The notes under the pieces were generated by a model. It saw nothing but the letters and a program-made list of their open reading frames with translations. It made no database searches and was not told where the DNA came from. Positions 7,999 to 16,253 of a stretch of DNA of 64,000 nucleotides are shown here, in pieces (position 1 is the stretch's first letter; the number at the start of each line of letters is the position of its first letter). Source of the stretch: Chloroflexaceae bacterium (GTDB taxonomy: Bacteria; Chloroflexota; Chloroflexia; Chloroflexales; Chloroflexaceae); NCBI GenBank assembly GCA_025057155.1, contig JANWYD010000011.1, positions 124,001 to 188,000 of the forward strand. The letters run 5' to 3'. The position numbers were made by a program, and so were the translations under genes.

Positions 7999-8865
7999 TC
8001 ACTGTCGCCGTTGCACCGACTGCGACAGAACCACCAGGGTTATCGAGAGCACCAGCATAAGGGTGGAAATGGCATTAATCTCCGGCGTCACGGCGCGACG
8101 GACCTTATTGTATACCTCGACCGGCAACAGCGAGGTGCCCGGCCCGGAGAGAAACAGGCTGATGATAAAGTCATCGAGCGAGAGCGTAAAGGCCAGCAAG
8201 GCCCCACCGATGACGCCGGGGAGGATAAGCGGAAAGGTCACCCGCCAGAAGACATTCCAGCCATTGGCCCCTAGATCGGCGGCGGCCTCTTCCAGGCGCC
8301 GGTCGAAGTTCTTGAGGCTAGTGCGCACCACTACAACCACGAACGAGACGCTGAAGGCGATATGGCCAATGATCACCGTGGTCAGACTACGGCGCACTAT
8401 TTCATCGGTGAGCAGACGGATCAGGTCGAAGACCAGTGCTGAGAAGGCCAGCAGCGCTACGGCCATCACAATCTCGGGAATGACGATCGGAAGGTGGATC
8501 AGCGTATCTACCGTGGTGCGCCCGCGGAATCGGTGCCGTTCCAGGGCCATGGCCAGCAACGTGCCCAGTACGGTCGCGACGAAGGTGGAGACCAGCGCCA
8601 CGTACAGCGTATTCAGCGTCGCCCCCATCAGGCGCTGGTTGGCAAACAGACGAAGATACCAGTCGAGGGTGAAGCCGGTCCAGCGCACGCCGAACTGGTC
8701 GCGGGTGAATGAAAAGAGCGCCAGAATAGCGATCGGCAGGTAGAGGAAGAGATAAATGAGCACCGCGTAGACCGTAAGGGCCAGGCCGCTCCAGGTCAGG
8801 CGACCCTGTTCGAGAGCCGGGCGGGCCGCCCGTGGCTGTGCGGCGGTCGAGGTGGCTTCAATCAT
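7999..8865 (-). CDS. potC: Polyamine ABC transporter permease PotC
   Basis: A 288-residue inner-membrane permease with about six membrane segments. The cytoplasmic EAA loop (EEAAADLGANGWNVFWRVTF) docks on the PotA ATPase. The C-terminal LSLDDFIISLFLSGPG is typical of PotC. The ATG at 8865 overlaps the potB stop by 4 bp (ATGA) and has GGAGGAGG upstream, so translation is coupled. Confidence 0.93.
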   Translation of the reverse strand: MIEATSTAAQPRAARPALEQGRLTWSGLALTVYAVLIYLFLYLPIAILALFSFTRDQFGVRWTGFTLDWYLRLFANQRLMGATLNTLYVALVSTFVATVLGTLLAMALERHRFRGRTTVDTLIHLPIVIPEIVMAVALLAFSALVFDLIRLLTDEIVRRSLTTVIIGHIAFSVSFVVVVVRTSLKNFDRRLEEAAADLGANGWNVFWRVTFPLILPGVIGGALLAFTLSLDDFIISLFLSGPGTSLLPVEVYNKVRRAVTPEINAISTLMLVLSITLVVLSQSVQRRQ

Positions 8866-9737
8866 CGGTCCTCCTCCGAAGTGGCGCGGAAGTAGATCAG
8901 GATGAGAACAATCAGCACCAGCATCATCGCCATGGCCATGGCGGAGCCAAGGGGCCAGTTGGGCGGGTTCGAGCGCAGGAAGAGCCGCTGGATGAGGTTG
9001 CCCAGGTAATCCACTTTGGCCCCGCCGAGAAGTTCACTCACGACGAACTGGCCGATGGTGGGGATGAAGACCAGCACCGAGCCAGCGGCGACCCCCGGCA
9101 TGGTTATCGGCAGCATCACGCGCCAGAATGCCCGGCGCTTACTGGCTCCCAGATCGGCGGCGGCCTCCATCAGGGTAAAATCGAAGCGATCAAGGGCGGC
9201 GTAGATCGGCAGCACCATGAAGGGCAATTCGCCGTAGACCAGGCCCAGCAGCGTCGCCCACTCGGTGTTGAGCAGCTTCAGCGGGGGCAGGCCGAGGGCG
9301 CTCAGGAAGCTGTTGATCAGGCCATTGTTCGCCAGAAGGATCTGCCAGGCGTAGATTCGCACCAGAAAGTTCGTCCAGAACGGAATAAGCACCAGGAAGA
9401 GCAGCACCGTGCGCCAGCGGGGCGGCTGGCGCACAATAAAGAGCGCCAGAGGGTAGCCGAGCAGGAGACAGATCACCGTCGTCAGGATGCTGATCCAGAT
9501 CGAACGCAGGTACGCATTGACGTAGATCGAGCGCGTGAACAGATCAATGTAATTGCCAGGCGTAAATTGCCAGACGATGTTTCCCCGTGGTCCGTTGGTC
9601 ATAAAGCTATAGACCAGAATAATCACCAGGGGAAAGGCAAAGAAGAGCATGAGCCAGAGCAGGCCGGGGGTCAGTAAAACGGCCAGCGTCCGCCGCTCGC
9701 GCCGCCGCCGCTCATGCTCCAGCGCATTGAGAGCCAT
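8862..9737 (-). CDS. potB: Polyamine ABC transporter permease PotB
   Basis: A 291-residue permease with six predicted membrane segments and an EAA loop (MEAAADLGASKRRAFWRVML). The segment FWTNFLVRIYAWQILL is characteristic of PotB. The start is set at ATG 9737 because GAGGAGG lies six bases before it. A GTG at 9752 overlapping the potA stop is inside that ribosome site and is less likely. It pairs with PotC to form the membrane channel. Confidence 0.92.
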   Translation of the reverse strand: MALNALEHERRRRERRTLAVLLTPGLLWLMLFFAFPLVIILVYSFMTNGPRGNIVWQFTPGNYIDLFTRSIYVNAYLRSIWISILTTVICLLLGYPLALFIVRQPPRWRTVLLFLVLIPFWTNFLVRIYAWQILLANNGLINSFLSALGLPPLKLLNTEWATLLGLVYGELPFMVLPIYAALDRFDFTLMEAAADLGASKRRAFWRVMLPITMPGVAAGSVLVFIPTIGQFVVSELLGGAKVDYLGNLIQRLFLRSNPPNWPLGSAMAMAMMLVLIVLILIYFRATSEEDR

Positions 9738-9748
9738 GGGCAGCCTCC

Positions 9749-10852
9749 TCACTCGGTCAGCACGAGGGCGTTATCGGGCGGACAGACCAGCACCGCCGGT
9801 TCACCGGGCTGCCAGTAGGCGTCCCGGTCAAGGGTGCTGAGCGTGTTCTGTTCCCAGACGTCAAATGTGCGCTGCTCGTTGAGGCGCACGGTAATGCGCG
9901 TGTCGCTGCCGATGTAGCTGACCAGTTCGACGCGCACGGGCAGGGCGAAGGGATGGTCGGCGCGGGCATCGCCCGGGGCCAGGAGCAGGGCCTTTTCGGG
10001 GCGGATGGAAAGCACCGCTTCCTCACCCACCCGCACTGGTCGCGGCGTGAGTCCGCGCAGGCGCAGGCCATCATGCGTCTCGATCGTAGCCGCGTTGGCG
10101 CCGTTTTCAGTCACTTTCCCGGCAATAAAGTTGGTCTCACCGATGAAATCGGCTACAAAGCGGCAGGTAGGGCGCTCGTAGATCTCGGTGGGCGAGCCGA
10201 TCTGCAAGACCTTGCCCTGGCTCATCACCGCGATGCGATCAGACATCGTCAGGGCTTCTTCCTGATCATGGGTGACGAAGATGAAGGTGATGCCGACGCG
10301 CCGTTGCAGACTTTTCAGTTCGATCTGCAACTCTTTGCGCAGTTTCTGGTCCAGCGCGCCGAGCGGTTCGTCGAGGAGCAGCACTTCGGGCTGATTGATC
10401 AGCGCGCGGGCCAGGGCGACCCGCTGCTGCTGACCGCCCGACAATTGCCGGGGGCGCCGGTCGGCGAAGGCGCTCAGCCGCACCTGTTCCAGCGCTTCGC
10501 GCACCCGTGCAGCAATCTCGTCTCTGGGGCGGCGCTTCATCTCCAGGCCAAAGGCCACGTTCTGGGCGACTGTCAGGTGGGGGAAGAGGGCGTATGACTG
10601 AAACACCGTATTCACCGGCCGCCGATGGGGCGGGATGTTCGCCATCTCACGGCCGTGGATGACGATCGAGCCGCTGGTCGGGTATTCAAAGCCGGCAATC
10701 ATGCGCAGGGTGGTGGTTTTGCCGCAACCGCTCGGCCCAAGCAGGGAGAAAAACTCGCCGTCGCGGATCTCAAGCGAAACATGGTCCACGGCGGCGATGT
10801 CGCCGAAACGTTTGACAACGTTGCGCAGTTCGACCGCGTTGGTGGTGCTCAA
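9749..10852 (-). CDS. potA: Polyamine ABC transporter ATPase PotA
   Basis: A 367-residue ATPase that powers polyamine import. It has Walker A GPSGCGKTT, Q-loop VFQSYALFPH, signature LSGGQQQRVALARAL, Walker B LLLDEPLGALD and H-loop VTHDQEEA, then a TOBE domain at about 270-365. The TTG start at 10852 has GGAGGAA eight bases upstream (10861-10867). A longer reading to 10999 lacks such a site. It is the first gene of potABCD and divergent from deoC. Confidence 0.93.
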   Translation of the reverse strand: MSTTNAVELRNVVKRFGDIAAVDHVSLEIRDGEFFSLLGPSGCGKTTTLRMIAGFEYPTSGSIVIHGREMANIPPHRRPVNTVFQSYALFPHLTVAQNVAFGLEMKRRPRDEIAARVREALEQVRLSAFADRRPRQLSGGQQQRVALARALINQPEVLLLDEPLGALDQKLRKELQIELKSLQRRVGITFIFVTHDQEEALTMSDRIAVMSQGKVLQIGSPTEIYERPTCRFVADFIGETNFIAGKVTENGANAATIETHDGLRLRGLTPRPVRVGEEAVLSIRPEKALLLAPGDARADHPFALPVRVELVSYIGSDTRITVRLNEQRTFDVWEQNTLSTLDRDAYWQPGEPAVLVCPPDNALVLTE

Positions 10853-10940
10853 CCTTGACTTTCCTCCATAGCAGAAAAGTCGCATCGAGGATGCGACAGG
10901 CGTGCGACGGTGCATAGGCGCGTTGCGGGGAACATTGTTG

Positions 10941-10946
10941 AGTATA
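10941..10946 (-). promoter_or_regulatory. Candidate -10 for potABCD
   Basis: TATACT on the minus strand about 90 bp before the potA TTG. The -35 region is poor (CCGTAT at 17 bp). The 10853-11168 gap is a divergent control region and has no gene of its own. Confidence 0.35.
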
Positions 10947-11081
10947 CCATGTTTTTTGGCCGGATACGGCCCGCTGCGGCTGCAGCGCGCCCCCAACAAA
11001 ATAAGTTGTTCCGGTGGGGGCGATCCTCAGGGTTGCTCCCGCCATATGCCCGTGAGACCGGGGCAAACCCGGTTTCCTGTT

Positions 11082-11110
11082 TTCACGACACCGGCCAGGT
11101 ATGCTACAAT
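11082..11110 (+). promoter_or_regulatory. Promoter of deoC
   Basis: TTCACG (11082-11087), a 17-bp spacer and TACAAT (11105-11110). It gives a leader of about 50 nt before the deoC ATG. Confidence 0.5.
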
Positions 11111-11168
11111 ACTGCCCATTCCAGAGAGTACACCGAGCTGGCCCATCTCACGTCCAGGGGAGGCGCAG

Positions 11169-11930
11169 ATGGACGAACTGATCGAACAGGTCACCCGAGC
11201 CATCAACGCCCTGCCCGGGCTGCCTGCCGGCACGCCCCTGCCGCGTGTCGCGCCCGCCCCTTCGGATACGCCGATCGCCGGCTTGATTGACCATACCCTG
11301 CTACGGCCCGAGGCGACACCCTCTGAGATCGAGGCTCTGTGCGACGAGGCCATGCGCTATCGCTTCGCCAGCGTGTGCGTGAACCCGGCCTATGTGCCCC
11401 TCTGCGCCCGGCTGCTGCGCTCAACGCCGGTGGCAGTGGGCGCCGTCATCGGGTTTCCGCTGGGCGCAACGACCACCAAGACCAAGGTGTTCGAGGCGAC
11501 CCAGGCAATTGGCAATGGCGCGCGCGAGCTTGATATGGTCATGAACCTTGGCTGGCTCAAGGCCGGCGAATACGGGGCGGTCGCCGCCGACCTCCGGGCC
11601 GTCGTGGAAATCGCCCACGCTCAACACGTGCTGGTCAAGGTCATCATCGAAACCGCACTGCTCACCGACCGCGAGAAGGTGGCCGCCTGCGTCCTGGCTG
11701 CGCGGGTTGGCGCTGACTTCGTGAAGACCAACACCGGGTTCCTGGGCGGGGGGGCCAGCGTCGCCGATGTGACCCTGATGCGGCGGGTCGTCGGACCTGA
11801 AATGGGCGTGAAAGCCTCGGGCGGCATTCGCACCCTTGCTGACGCCCAGGCGCTGATTGCCGCAGGCGCCGATCGGATCGGCACCAGTTCCGGCGTGGCT
11901 ATTGTGCAAGCTGCCGAAGGCGCGGTCTGA
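11169..11930 (+). CDS. deoC: Deoxyribose-phosphate aldolase
   Basis: A 253-residue class I aldolase that splits 2-deoxyribose 5-phosphate into acetaldehyde and glyceraldehyde 3-phosphate in deoxynucleoside salvage. The Schiff-base lysine is K186 in [10 protein letters not shown]. The second active-site lysine is K215 in [21 protein letters not shown] (39-50) and ELDMVMNLG are family signatures. A roughly 30-residue N-terminal extension rich in proline precedes the barrel. ATG 11169 is chosen for AGGGGAGG just upstream. It stands alone between potA (divergent) and sucD, with no other deo genes nearby. Confidence 0.94.
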   Translation: MDELIEQVTRAINALPGLPAGTPLPRVAPAPSDTPIAGLIDHTLLRPEATPSEIEALCDEAMRYRFASVCVNPAYVPLCARLLRSTPVAVGAVIGFPLGATTTKTKVFEATQAIGNGARELDMVMNLGWLKAGEYGAVAADLRAVVEIAHAQHVLVKVIIETALLTDREKVAACVLAARVGADFVKTNTGFLGGGASVADVTLMRRVVGPEMGVKASGGIRTLADAQALIAAGADRIGTSSGVAIVQAAEGAV

Positions 11931-12093
11931 GCGCTCGCGTAGTCGCCAGGGCGATAGGGAAACCTGGTTGCCCCTGCCCCCGGCCTGTCAGCGGGAGAGG
12001 CGCGGGGGGCGCGGCTCTCTCGGGAACATCCTGTCTCTCCATTCCGAATGTGTTCGGTGGTTCAAGTGAGGATTGCAAGCAGAGGAGGTAGCC

Positions 12094-12981
12094 TTGAGCA
12101 TCCTGATCGACGCCAATACCCGGCTGCTGGTGCAGGGTATCACCGGCAAAGAAGGCGAGTTCCACACCCGGGCGATGATGGCCTACGGCACCAACGTGGT
12201 GGCCGGGGTGGTTCCAGGGCGCGGCGGCCAGCAGGCGATTGACGGCCAGGTGCCGATCTTCAACACCGTGAAGCAGGCTGTACAGGCTACCGGGGCCAAC
12301 TGTTCGGTGATCTATGTCCCTGCCGCCTTCGCCCCCGATGCCATTCGCGAAGCCGCCGCTGCGGGCATTCCGCTGATCGTCTGCATTACCGAGGGCATCC
12401 CCGCCCTGGATATGGTAAGCACCTACGCCTTCGTGCAGGAGTGCGGCGCCCGCCTCGTCGGCCCGAACTGCCCCGGACTGCTTACTCCCGGCGCGGCCAA
12501 GGTCGGCATTATTCCCGGCAACATTGCCACTCCTGGACCAGTTGGAGTAGTCAGCAAATCTGGCACCCTTACCTACGAAGCGGTGGACGCCCTGACCCGC
12601 ATCGGCCTGGGCCAGAGCACGATTGTCGGCATTGGCGGCGATCCAATTATTGGTACCAGTTTTATTGACGTGCTGGAGTTGTTCCAGGCTGATCCGCAAA
12701 CCGAGGCCATCGTGCTGATCGGCGAGATCGGCGGCGATGCGGAGATCCAGGCCGCCCGCTACATTGCGGACCATGTCACCAAGCCGGTGGTCGGCTTCAT
12801 TGCCGGCCAGACGGCGCCCGAAGGCAAGCGCATGGGGCACGCCGGGGCGATTATCACCGGTGGCGAGGGCACGGCCCAGGAGAAGATCAAGGCCCTGGAG
12901 GCCGTGGGGGTTAAGGTGGCCCGCCTGCCTACCGACATCGCGCAGCTCGTTAAAGATGTGATGAGCGCCGGCGTGGCATAA
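12094..12981 (+). CDS. sucD: Succinyl-CoA synthetase alpha subunit
   Basis: A 295-residue alpha subunit that interconverts succinyl-CoA and succinate with nucleotide formation in the TCA cycle, together with SucC. The CoA-binding Rossmann domain begins [15 protein letters not shown]. The phosphohistidine is H249 in KRMGHAGAI. The TTG start at 12094 has AGAGGAGG about five bases upstream. sucC is not adjacent: it lies at 29753-30892, about 17 kb away on the same strand. Confidence 0.95.
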   Translation: MSILIDANTRLLVQGITGKEGEFHTRAMMAYGTNVVAGVVPGRGGQQAIDGQVPIFNTVKQAVQATGANCSVIYVPAAFAPDAIREAAAAGIPLIVCITEGIPALDMVSTYAFVQECGARLVGPNCPGLLTPGAAKVGIIPGNIATPGPVGVVSKSGTLTYEAVDALTRIGLGQSTIVGIGGDPIIGTSFIDVLELFQADPQTEAIVLIGEIGGDAEIQAARYIADHVTKPVVGFIAGQTAPEGKRMGHAGAIITGGEGTAQEKIKALEAVGVKVARLPTDIAQLVKDVMSAGVA

Positions 12982-13047
12982 GATCAGGCGGGGCGACCGG
13001 GCTTCCCCTGCCTCCTGACCGGGGCGGGGGAAGCCGTAGGAAGCCGC

Positions 13048-13068
13048 GCGCAACTCTCTGAGTTGCGC
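13048..13068. terminator. Perfect 9-bp hairpin after sucD
   Basis: GCGCAACTC and GAGTTGCGC around a TCT loop, between sucD (+) and the sensor kinase (-), which converge here. There is no U-tract. Confidence 0.5.
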
Positions 13069-13111
13069 AGGTCGAAGCAACACGGTTGCCCCCTGCCTCC
13101 ATATCACCCCG

Positions 13112-13225
13112 ATAGTGTTCACATTCACCGAATATGTTCGTGCCGCAGAGAGCGCGGAAGAGCGCAAAGGGCTTCAAAATGCTTGCCATCTACGTTTCTC
13201 TGCGCGCTCCGCAGTGAATCTGAAC
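13112..13225 (-). repeat. Dispersed intergenic repeat, family R1 copy 2
   Basis: Read on the minus strand it starts GTTCAGATTCACTGCGGAGC and ends ATGTGAACACTAT, matching copy 1 (522-625). The shared core is TTTTGAAGCCCTTTGCGC. It is about 10 bp longer than copy 1. It sits immediately downstream of the sensor kinase stop. Confidence 0.75.
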
Positions 13226-13232
13226 ACGAATA

Positions 13233-14864
13233 TCACCCCAATGGAACGCGCAGTTCGACGGTTGTCCCATGGCCCTGCTCGGACTTGATGCGCAGGTCGC
13301 CGCCGATCAACCGCGCGCGCTCCTTCATGTTCAACAGCCCCAGGCTGCCGCGATTGGCATAAATCGCTTCAAGCGCGGCCAGGTTGAAGCCCCGCCCCCG
13401 GTCGCGCACGCTGGCGACGAACACGCCTTCTTCTTCGTACAGATAGATGGTGATCGTGTCGCTGCGAGAATGCTTGCGCGCGTTGTTGACCGCCTCTTGA
13501 ATGATGATGAAGATCGCGGTTTCTTTCTCAGGGGCGAGTCGCGGCATATGTGGCGGGGCCTCCAGCCGCAACTGGATGCCGCCGCCTGAGGGATCGCGCC
13601 AGCGCTCGACGTACTGCTGCAGGGTGGGCAGCAGTCCCTGGGTCTCCAGTCCGAGCGGGCGCAGTTCAAACAACAGCGTGCGGATGTCGTGGGTCGTCTT
13701 GTTGACCAGTTCCGCCAGGGTGTCCAGTTCGTCGGGCACCCGTTCGGGCATCGCGTGGAACAGTTTCTTGATGAACTCAATGTTCATGGCAATCGCGGCG
13801 ATGCTCTGGGCGGGGCCGTCGTGCAGATCACGGGCAATCGCATGGCGCACCTCGGCCTCTTTGTGCAACAGGCGATCATGTTCCTGCTTCAGGCTCTGGT
13901 ACAGACGCGCATTTTCGATGGCGATGGCCGCCTGCGCAGCCAGGGTGGTCAGTAACTGCAGGTCCTGTTCGGTGAAGCCCCGCCCATCAATCTTGTTGAG
14001 CAACTGCATCGCCCCGATGGTTCGCTCCTTGAGGCGCATCGGCACGCAGGCGATGGAACGGGTGACGAAGTCGGCTTCGCGCCCGATAACGGCGTACCAG
14101 CGACTGTCCTGCTCCACATCGTTGACGATCTGGCCCAGGCCGTGCGTCACGACCCAGCCGGCGATGCCGCGATCAGCAGGCATGCGATAGGTGCGCTGCT
14201 CGTGGGGCAGTTCCAGCACCAGTTCGTTGGCGGCTTCATCGAGCAGGAAGATCGAGCAGCGTTCCGCGCCGACGACCGGCGGCACACGCAGCTTGATGTC
14301 GTTGAGCAGGCTGGGCAGATCCAGATTGACCGCCAGGGACTGGCCGATCTCGTATAGCAGGTGCAACTCGCGCAGATCCCGCTCGGCCCGGCGCAACATG
14401 GCGATTTTGTCGGCTTCACCGCCAATGGCCCGCACCAGCAGTACCAGCAGGTCTTCGTCGAGCGGAGGGGCGCTTTCCCGGCCCTCGGCGTCCTGGCCCT
14501 CCACCACCAGGTGCAGCAGACCGACGCCCTGGCTGCCGCTCTGAAGGGGCAATTCGATGAGATCGCGCCCATCGTCGAGCGAATAACTGCCGACGATCGG
14601 CTCGCCACCCTCCGCGCGGCGGGTGAAGCCCTGCCGCGCCTGTTCGATCAACGTGCGCGCCTCCTCGTCAAGCGGGCCCTGAGTATAGCGCACCGTTTCG
14701 CCGTAGGGGCTGACATACAGAAGCGCGCCGGCGCGAGCCGGCCAGAAGGAAATCAGGCGTTCGAGCGAGGCGGCGAGCAGGTCGGTGACATCATGATGCC
14801 CGCCCGCGATCAGCAACTGGCTCAGGGTCTCAAGCTGACGCTGGTTGATGGCGATGGGTGACAT
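13233..14864 (-). CDS. GAF-GAF histidine kinase (NarX/DesK class)
   Basis: A 543-residue cytoplasmic sensor kinase. A first GAF-like domain is about 20-145 and a second, better conserved GAF about 175-320. A HisKA_3 dimerisation helix has phosphoacceptor H348 (ARDLHDGPAQ), and an ATPase domain has the N-box QEAVNNARKHS (456-466) and G1 box DRGRGF (488-493). No membrane segment is seen, so the signal is probably cytoplasmic (small molecule, redox or gas). HisKA_3 kinases usually pair with NarL/LuxR-type regulators, but none lies nearby, so it is an orphan. Start ATG 14864 with GAGGT upstream. Confidence 0.92.
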   Translation of the reverse strand: MSPIAINQRQLETLSQLLIAGGHHDVTDLLAASLERLISFWPARAGALLYVSPYGETVRYTQGPLDEEARTLIEQARQGFTRRAEGGEPIVGSYSLDDGRDLIELPLQSGSQGVGLLHLVVEGQDAEGRESAPPLDEDLLVLLVRAIGGEADKIAMLRRAERDLRELHLLYEIGQSLAVNLDLPSLLNDIKLRVPPVVGAERCSIFLLDEAANELVLELPHEQRTYRMPADRGIAGWVVTHGLGQIVNDVEQDSRWYAVIGREADFVTRSIACVPMRLKERTIGAMQLLNKIDGRGFTEQDLQLLTTLAAQAAIAIENARLYQSLKQEHDRLLHKEAEVRHAIARDLHDGPAQSIAAIAMNIEFIKKLFHAMPERVPDELDTLAELVNKTTHDIRTLLFELRPLGLETQGLLPTLQQYVERWRDPSGGGIQLRLEAPPHMPRLAPEKETAIFIIIQEAVNNARKHSRSDTITIYLYEEEGVFVASVRDRGRGFNLAALEAIYANRGSLGLLNMKERARLIGGDLRIKSEQGHGTTVELRVPLG

Positions 14865-14900
14865 ACGGTACCTCGCGGATGGCGATGTAATGGTTTCGTA

Positions 14901-14930
14901 ACTTTACCCTATTGGTGTAACCGCTGTCAA
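14901..14930 (-). promoter_or_regulatory. Promoter of the GAF histidine kinase
   Basis: A perfect TTGACA (14925-14930), an 18-bp spacer and TAAAGT (14901-14906) on the minus strand. It gives a leader of about 30 nt. Confidence 0.5.
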
Positions 14931-14994
14931 CCGGGGCGGGCGCAGCCAGGGCCTGTGCAATGTCCTTCTCCCGTGGCCCAGAAGGTTGGGCTAT

Positions 14995-15068
14995 AAGAAA
15001 AAAAGCCCGTATAGCCCGCGCAGGCGGGCTTCGCATCGGTAGCCCGCGGCTTCAGCCACCGGGCGAAT
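14995..15068 (-). repeat. Paired-hairpin repeat, family R2 copy 1
   Basis: Two inverted repeats side by side: GCGGCTGAAGCCGC (minus-strand reading; the match here has one mismatch) and AGCCCGCCTGCGCGGGCT, the latter followed by a T-run on the minus strand. A near-identical copy in the opposite orientation lies at 47952-48024. It resembles a REP/BIME unit. Confidence 0.75.
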
Positions 15069-15091
15069 ACGTTCATATTTGTAACCTTCAT

Positions 15092-15242
15092 CAGCCTGCC
15101 CCCGCAGGCAGGGGTGCAGGCAGGCCAGCCGCCTGGCTCATACCAGCCGGAGCAGCCTGCCCCCGCAGGCAGGGGTGCAGGCGCGCCGGGTGCGGATCCG
15201 GTTCGCCGACGTTCAGCCTGCCCCCGCAGGCAGGGGTGCAGG
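15092..15242. repeat. Three identical 29-bp repeats with 32-bp spacers
   Basis: Identical 29-bp units start at 15092, 15153 and 15214, an exact 61-bp period. Each begins CAGCCTGCCCCCGCAGGCAG and ends GGGTGCAGG. The two 32-bp spacers (15121-15152 and 15182-15213) are unrelated to each other. The unit contains short inverted segments (CCTGC/GCAGG). The spacing equals type I-E CRISPR geometry, but the unit lacks type I-E consensus ends and no cas gene is in the window. It lies in the 14865-15334 gap, which holds no gene. Confidence 0.7.
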
Positions 15243-15290
15243 GCAACCCGGTTTCCCCATTTTTTTGTAGAGTGTCGGGCCAGCCATCCG

Positions 15291-15296
15291 TATAAT
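15291..15296 (+). promoter_or_regulatory. -10 element for the Rieske gene
   Basis: A perfect TATAAT 38 bp before the ATG. The upstream TTGTAG is 20 bp away, so the -35 is weak. Confidence 0.45.
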
Positions 15297-15334
15297 GGTA
15301 CCAGGAACATCCACCTGAACCTGGACAGGCGCCA

Positions 15335-15658
15335 ATGGCCGCTGAACTGGTGCGTGTTGCCGCCCTGGCAGATGTGCCGCCGGGACGGCTGCTGTATGTG
15401 GAGATAGATGGCCTGCCAATCGCCCTGGCTAATGTGGACGGGACGATCTACGCGTTTGGGGATAGTTGCCGCCATGAAGGCGGCCCCCTTTCGAGTGGCG
15501 TGCTGATCGGCGAGACGATCACCTGCCCCTGGCATGGCTGGGCCTACAACGTGCGCACCGGCAAGAGCATCGTGCCTCCCGTGGGATTGCGCATTCCCAC
15601 CTATCCCGTCATGCTCCGCGATGGTGAGATCTTTGTCGCCATTGACTGGGCAGGGTAA
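15335..15658 (+). CDS. Rieske [2Fe-2S] ferredoxin
   Basis: A 107-residue soluble Rieske protein. The cluster ligands are C45-R-H47 and C64-P-W-H67, the canonical CxH...CxxH pair. The fold strands VRVAALADVPPG and GKSIVPPVGLRIPTYPV match NirD-like and dioxygenase-ferredoxin families. There is no membrane anchor, so it is an electron carrier rather than a bc-complex subunit. No oxygenase, reductase or nitrite reductase gene is adjacent, so its partner is unknown. The ATG has only a weak GGACAGG upstream, behind a good -10 element. Confidence 0.9.
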   Translation: MAAELVRVAALADVPPGRLLYVEIDGLPIALANVDGTIYAFGDSCRHEGGPLSSGVLIGETITCPWHGWAYNVRTGKSIVPPVGLRIPTYPVMLRDGEIFVAIDWAG

Positions 15659-15690
15659 GTGGCGCCTCCGCCAGATGGGGCAGGGGCGTG

Positions 15691-15711
15691 GGGGGAAACC
15701 AGGTTTCCCCC
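15691..15711. terminator. Perfect 10-bp-arm palindrome after the Rieske gene
   Basis: GGGGGAAACC and its exact complement around a single A. Similar, less perfect G-AAACC/GGTTTC-C palindromes follow other genes (49867-49891, 55000). It may form a cruciform or act as a transcription stop. Confidence 0.45.
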
Positions 15712-15864
15712 ACCCTCCCGCAACCGCCTTTGAATTGTCTGGAAATGGTCTCGAAGGCCTGTGCCGGACCATTCCCGCAACATTCCGCGCCTCTCCCGCG
15801 TCCTACGGGCAGATGGACCGACTGCCGGCCGACTGGCCGGCGAGGAACAAAGAGGAGCGAAACG

Positions 15865-16152
15865 ATGAACGGCAAGCGCATTACCCGCAGCCGTGGCGAC
15901 CGGTTGATCGCCGGGGTTGCCGGCGGTCTGGCTGCGTATTTTGGGATCGATCCGTTGTTTGTGCGGATCGGCTTCGTGATCCTGTCGCTGTTCAACGGCG
16001 CGGGCGTGATCCTCTACCTGGCCCTGTGGCTGATCGTGCCGAACGAGGACAGTCTCAGCGAAGGCCGCGCGACGGTGCAGGAGGCTGTGACCGAAATGCG
16101 CGCCATGGTTGAGGAGCTGATCGCCCGCCTGCGCGGCGTGGTGCAGCGTTGA
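15865..16152 (+). CDS. PspC-domain membrane protein
   Basis: A 95-residue protein with the PspC domain: an amphipathic start (NGKRITRSRGDRLIAGVAGGLAAYFGIDPL) then two hydrophobic stretches (about 34-60). A charged C-terminal helix follows (about 62-95). PspC proteins sense envelope stress, often with PspA or a kinase, but none is adjacent here. ATG 15865 has AGAGGAG upstream. Confidence 0.88.
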   Translation: MNGKRITRSRGDRLIAGVAGGLAAYFGIDPLFVRIGFVILSLFNGAGVILYLALWLIVPNEDSLSEGRATVQEAVTEMRAMVEELIARLRGVVQR

Positions 16153-16166
16153 TCGAGCGCCGGTTC

Positions 16167-16187
16167 GGAGGGGCCTGTGGCCCCTCC
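16167..16187. terminator. Perfect 9-bp hairpin after the pspC-like gene
   Basis: GGAGGGGCC and GGCCCCTCC around a TGT loop, 15 bp after the stop, followed by AAATCTTT. Confidence 0.6.
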
Positions 16188-16216
16188 AAATCTTTCGCGC
16201 TGGCGCGAATCTCGCC

Positions 16217-16245
16217 TTGACCAATCGGTTCGCTTCGGCTATCCT
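16217..16245 (+). promoter_or_regulatory. Promoter of the M23 peptidase gene (leaderless)
   Basis: TTGACC (16217-16222), a 17-bp spacer and TATCCT (16240-16245). Only eight bases separate the -10 from the ATG at 16254 and there is no Shine-Dalgarno, so the mRNA is predicted to begin at or next to the start codon. Confidence 0.55.
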
Positions 16246-16253
16246 GCCCGGCG

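Noticed and set aside
11899-13167. Minus-strand ORF of 422 codons
   Set aside because: Antisense to sucD, which has all family motifs and a good start.
13233-14864. Complete two-component pair with the histidine kinase
   Set aside because: No NarL/LuxR-type regulator is adjacent; the kinase is left as an orphan.
15092-15242. Functional type I-E CRISPR array
   Set aside because: Only three repeats, unit ends do not match type I-E consensus, no leader or cas genes in the window; reported as repeats only.
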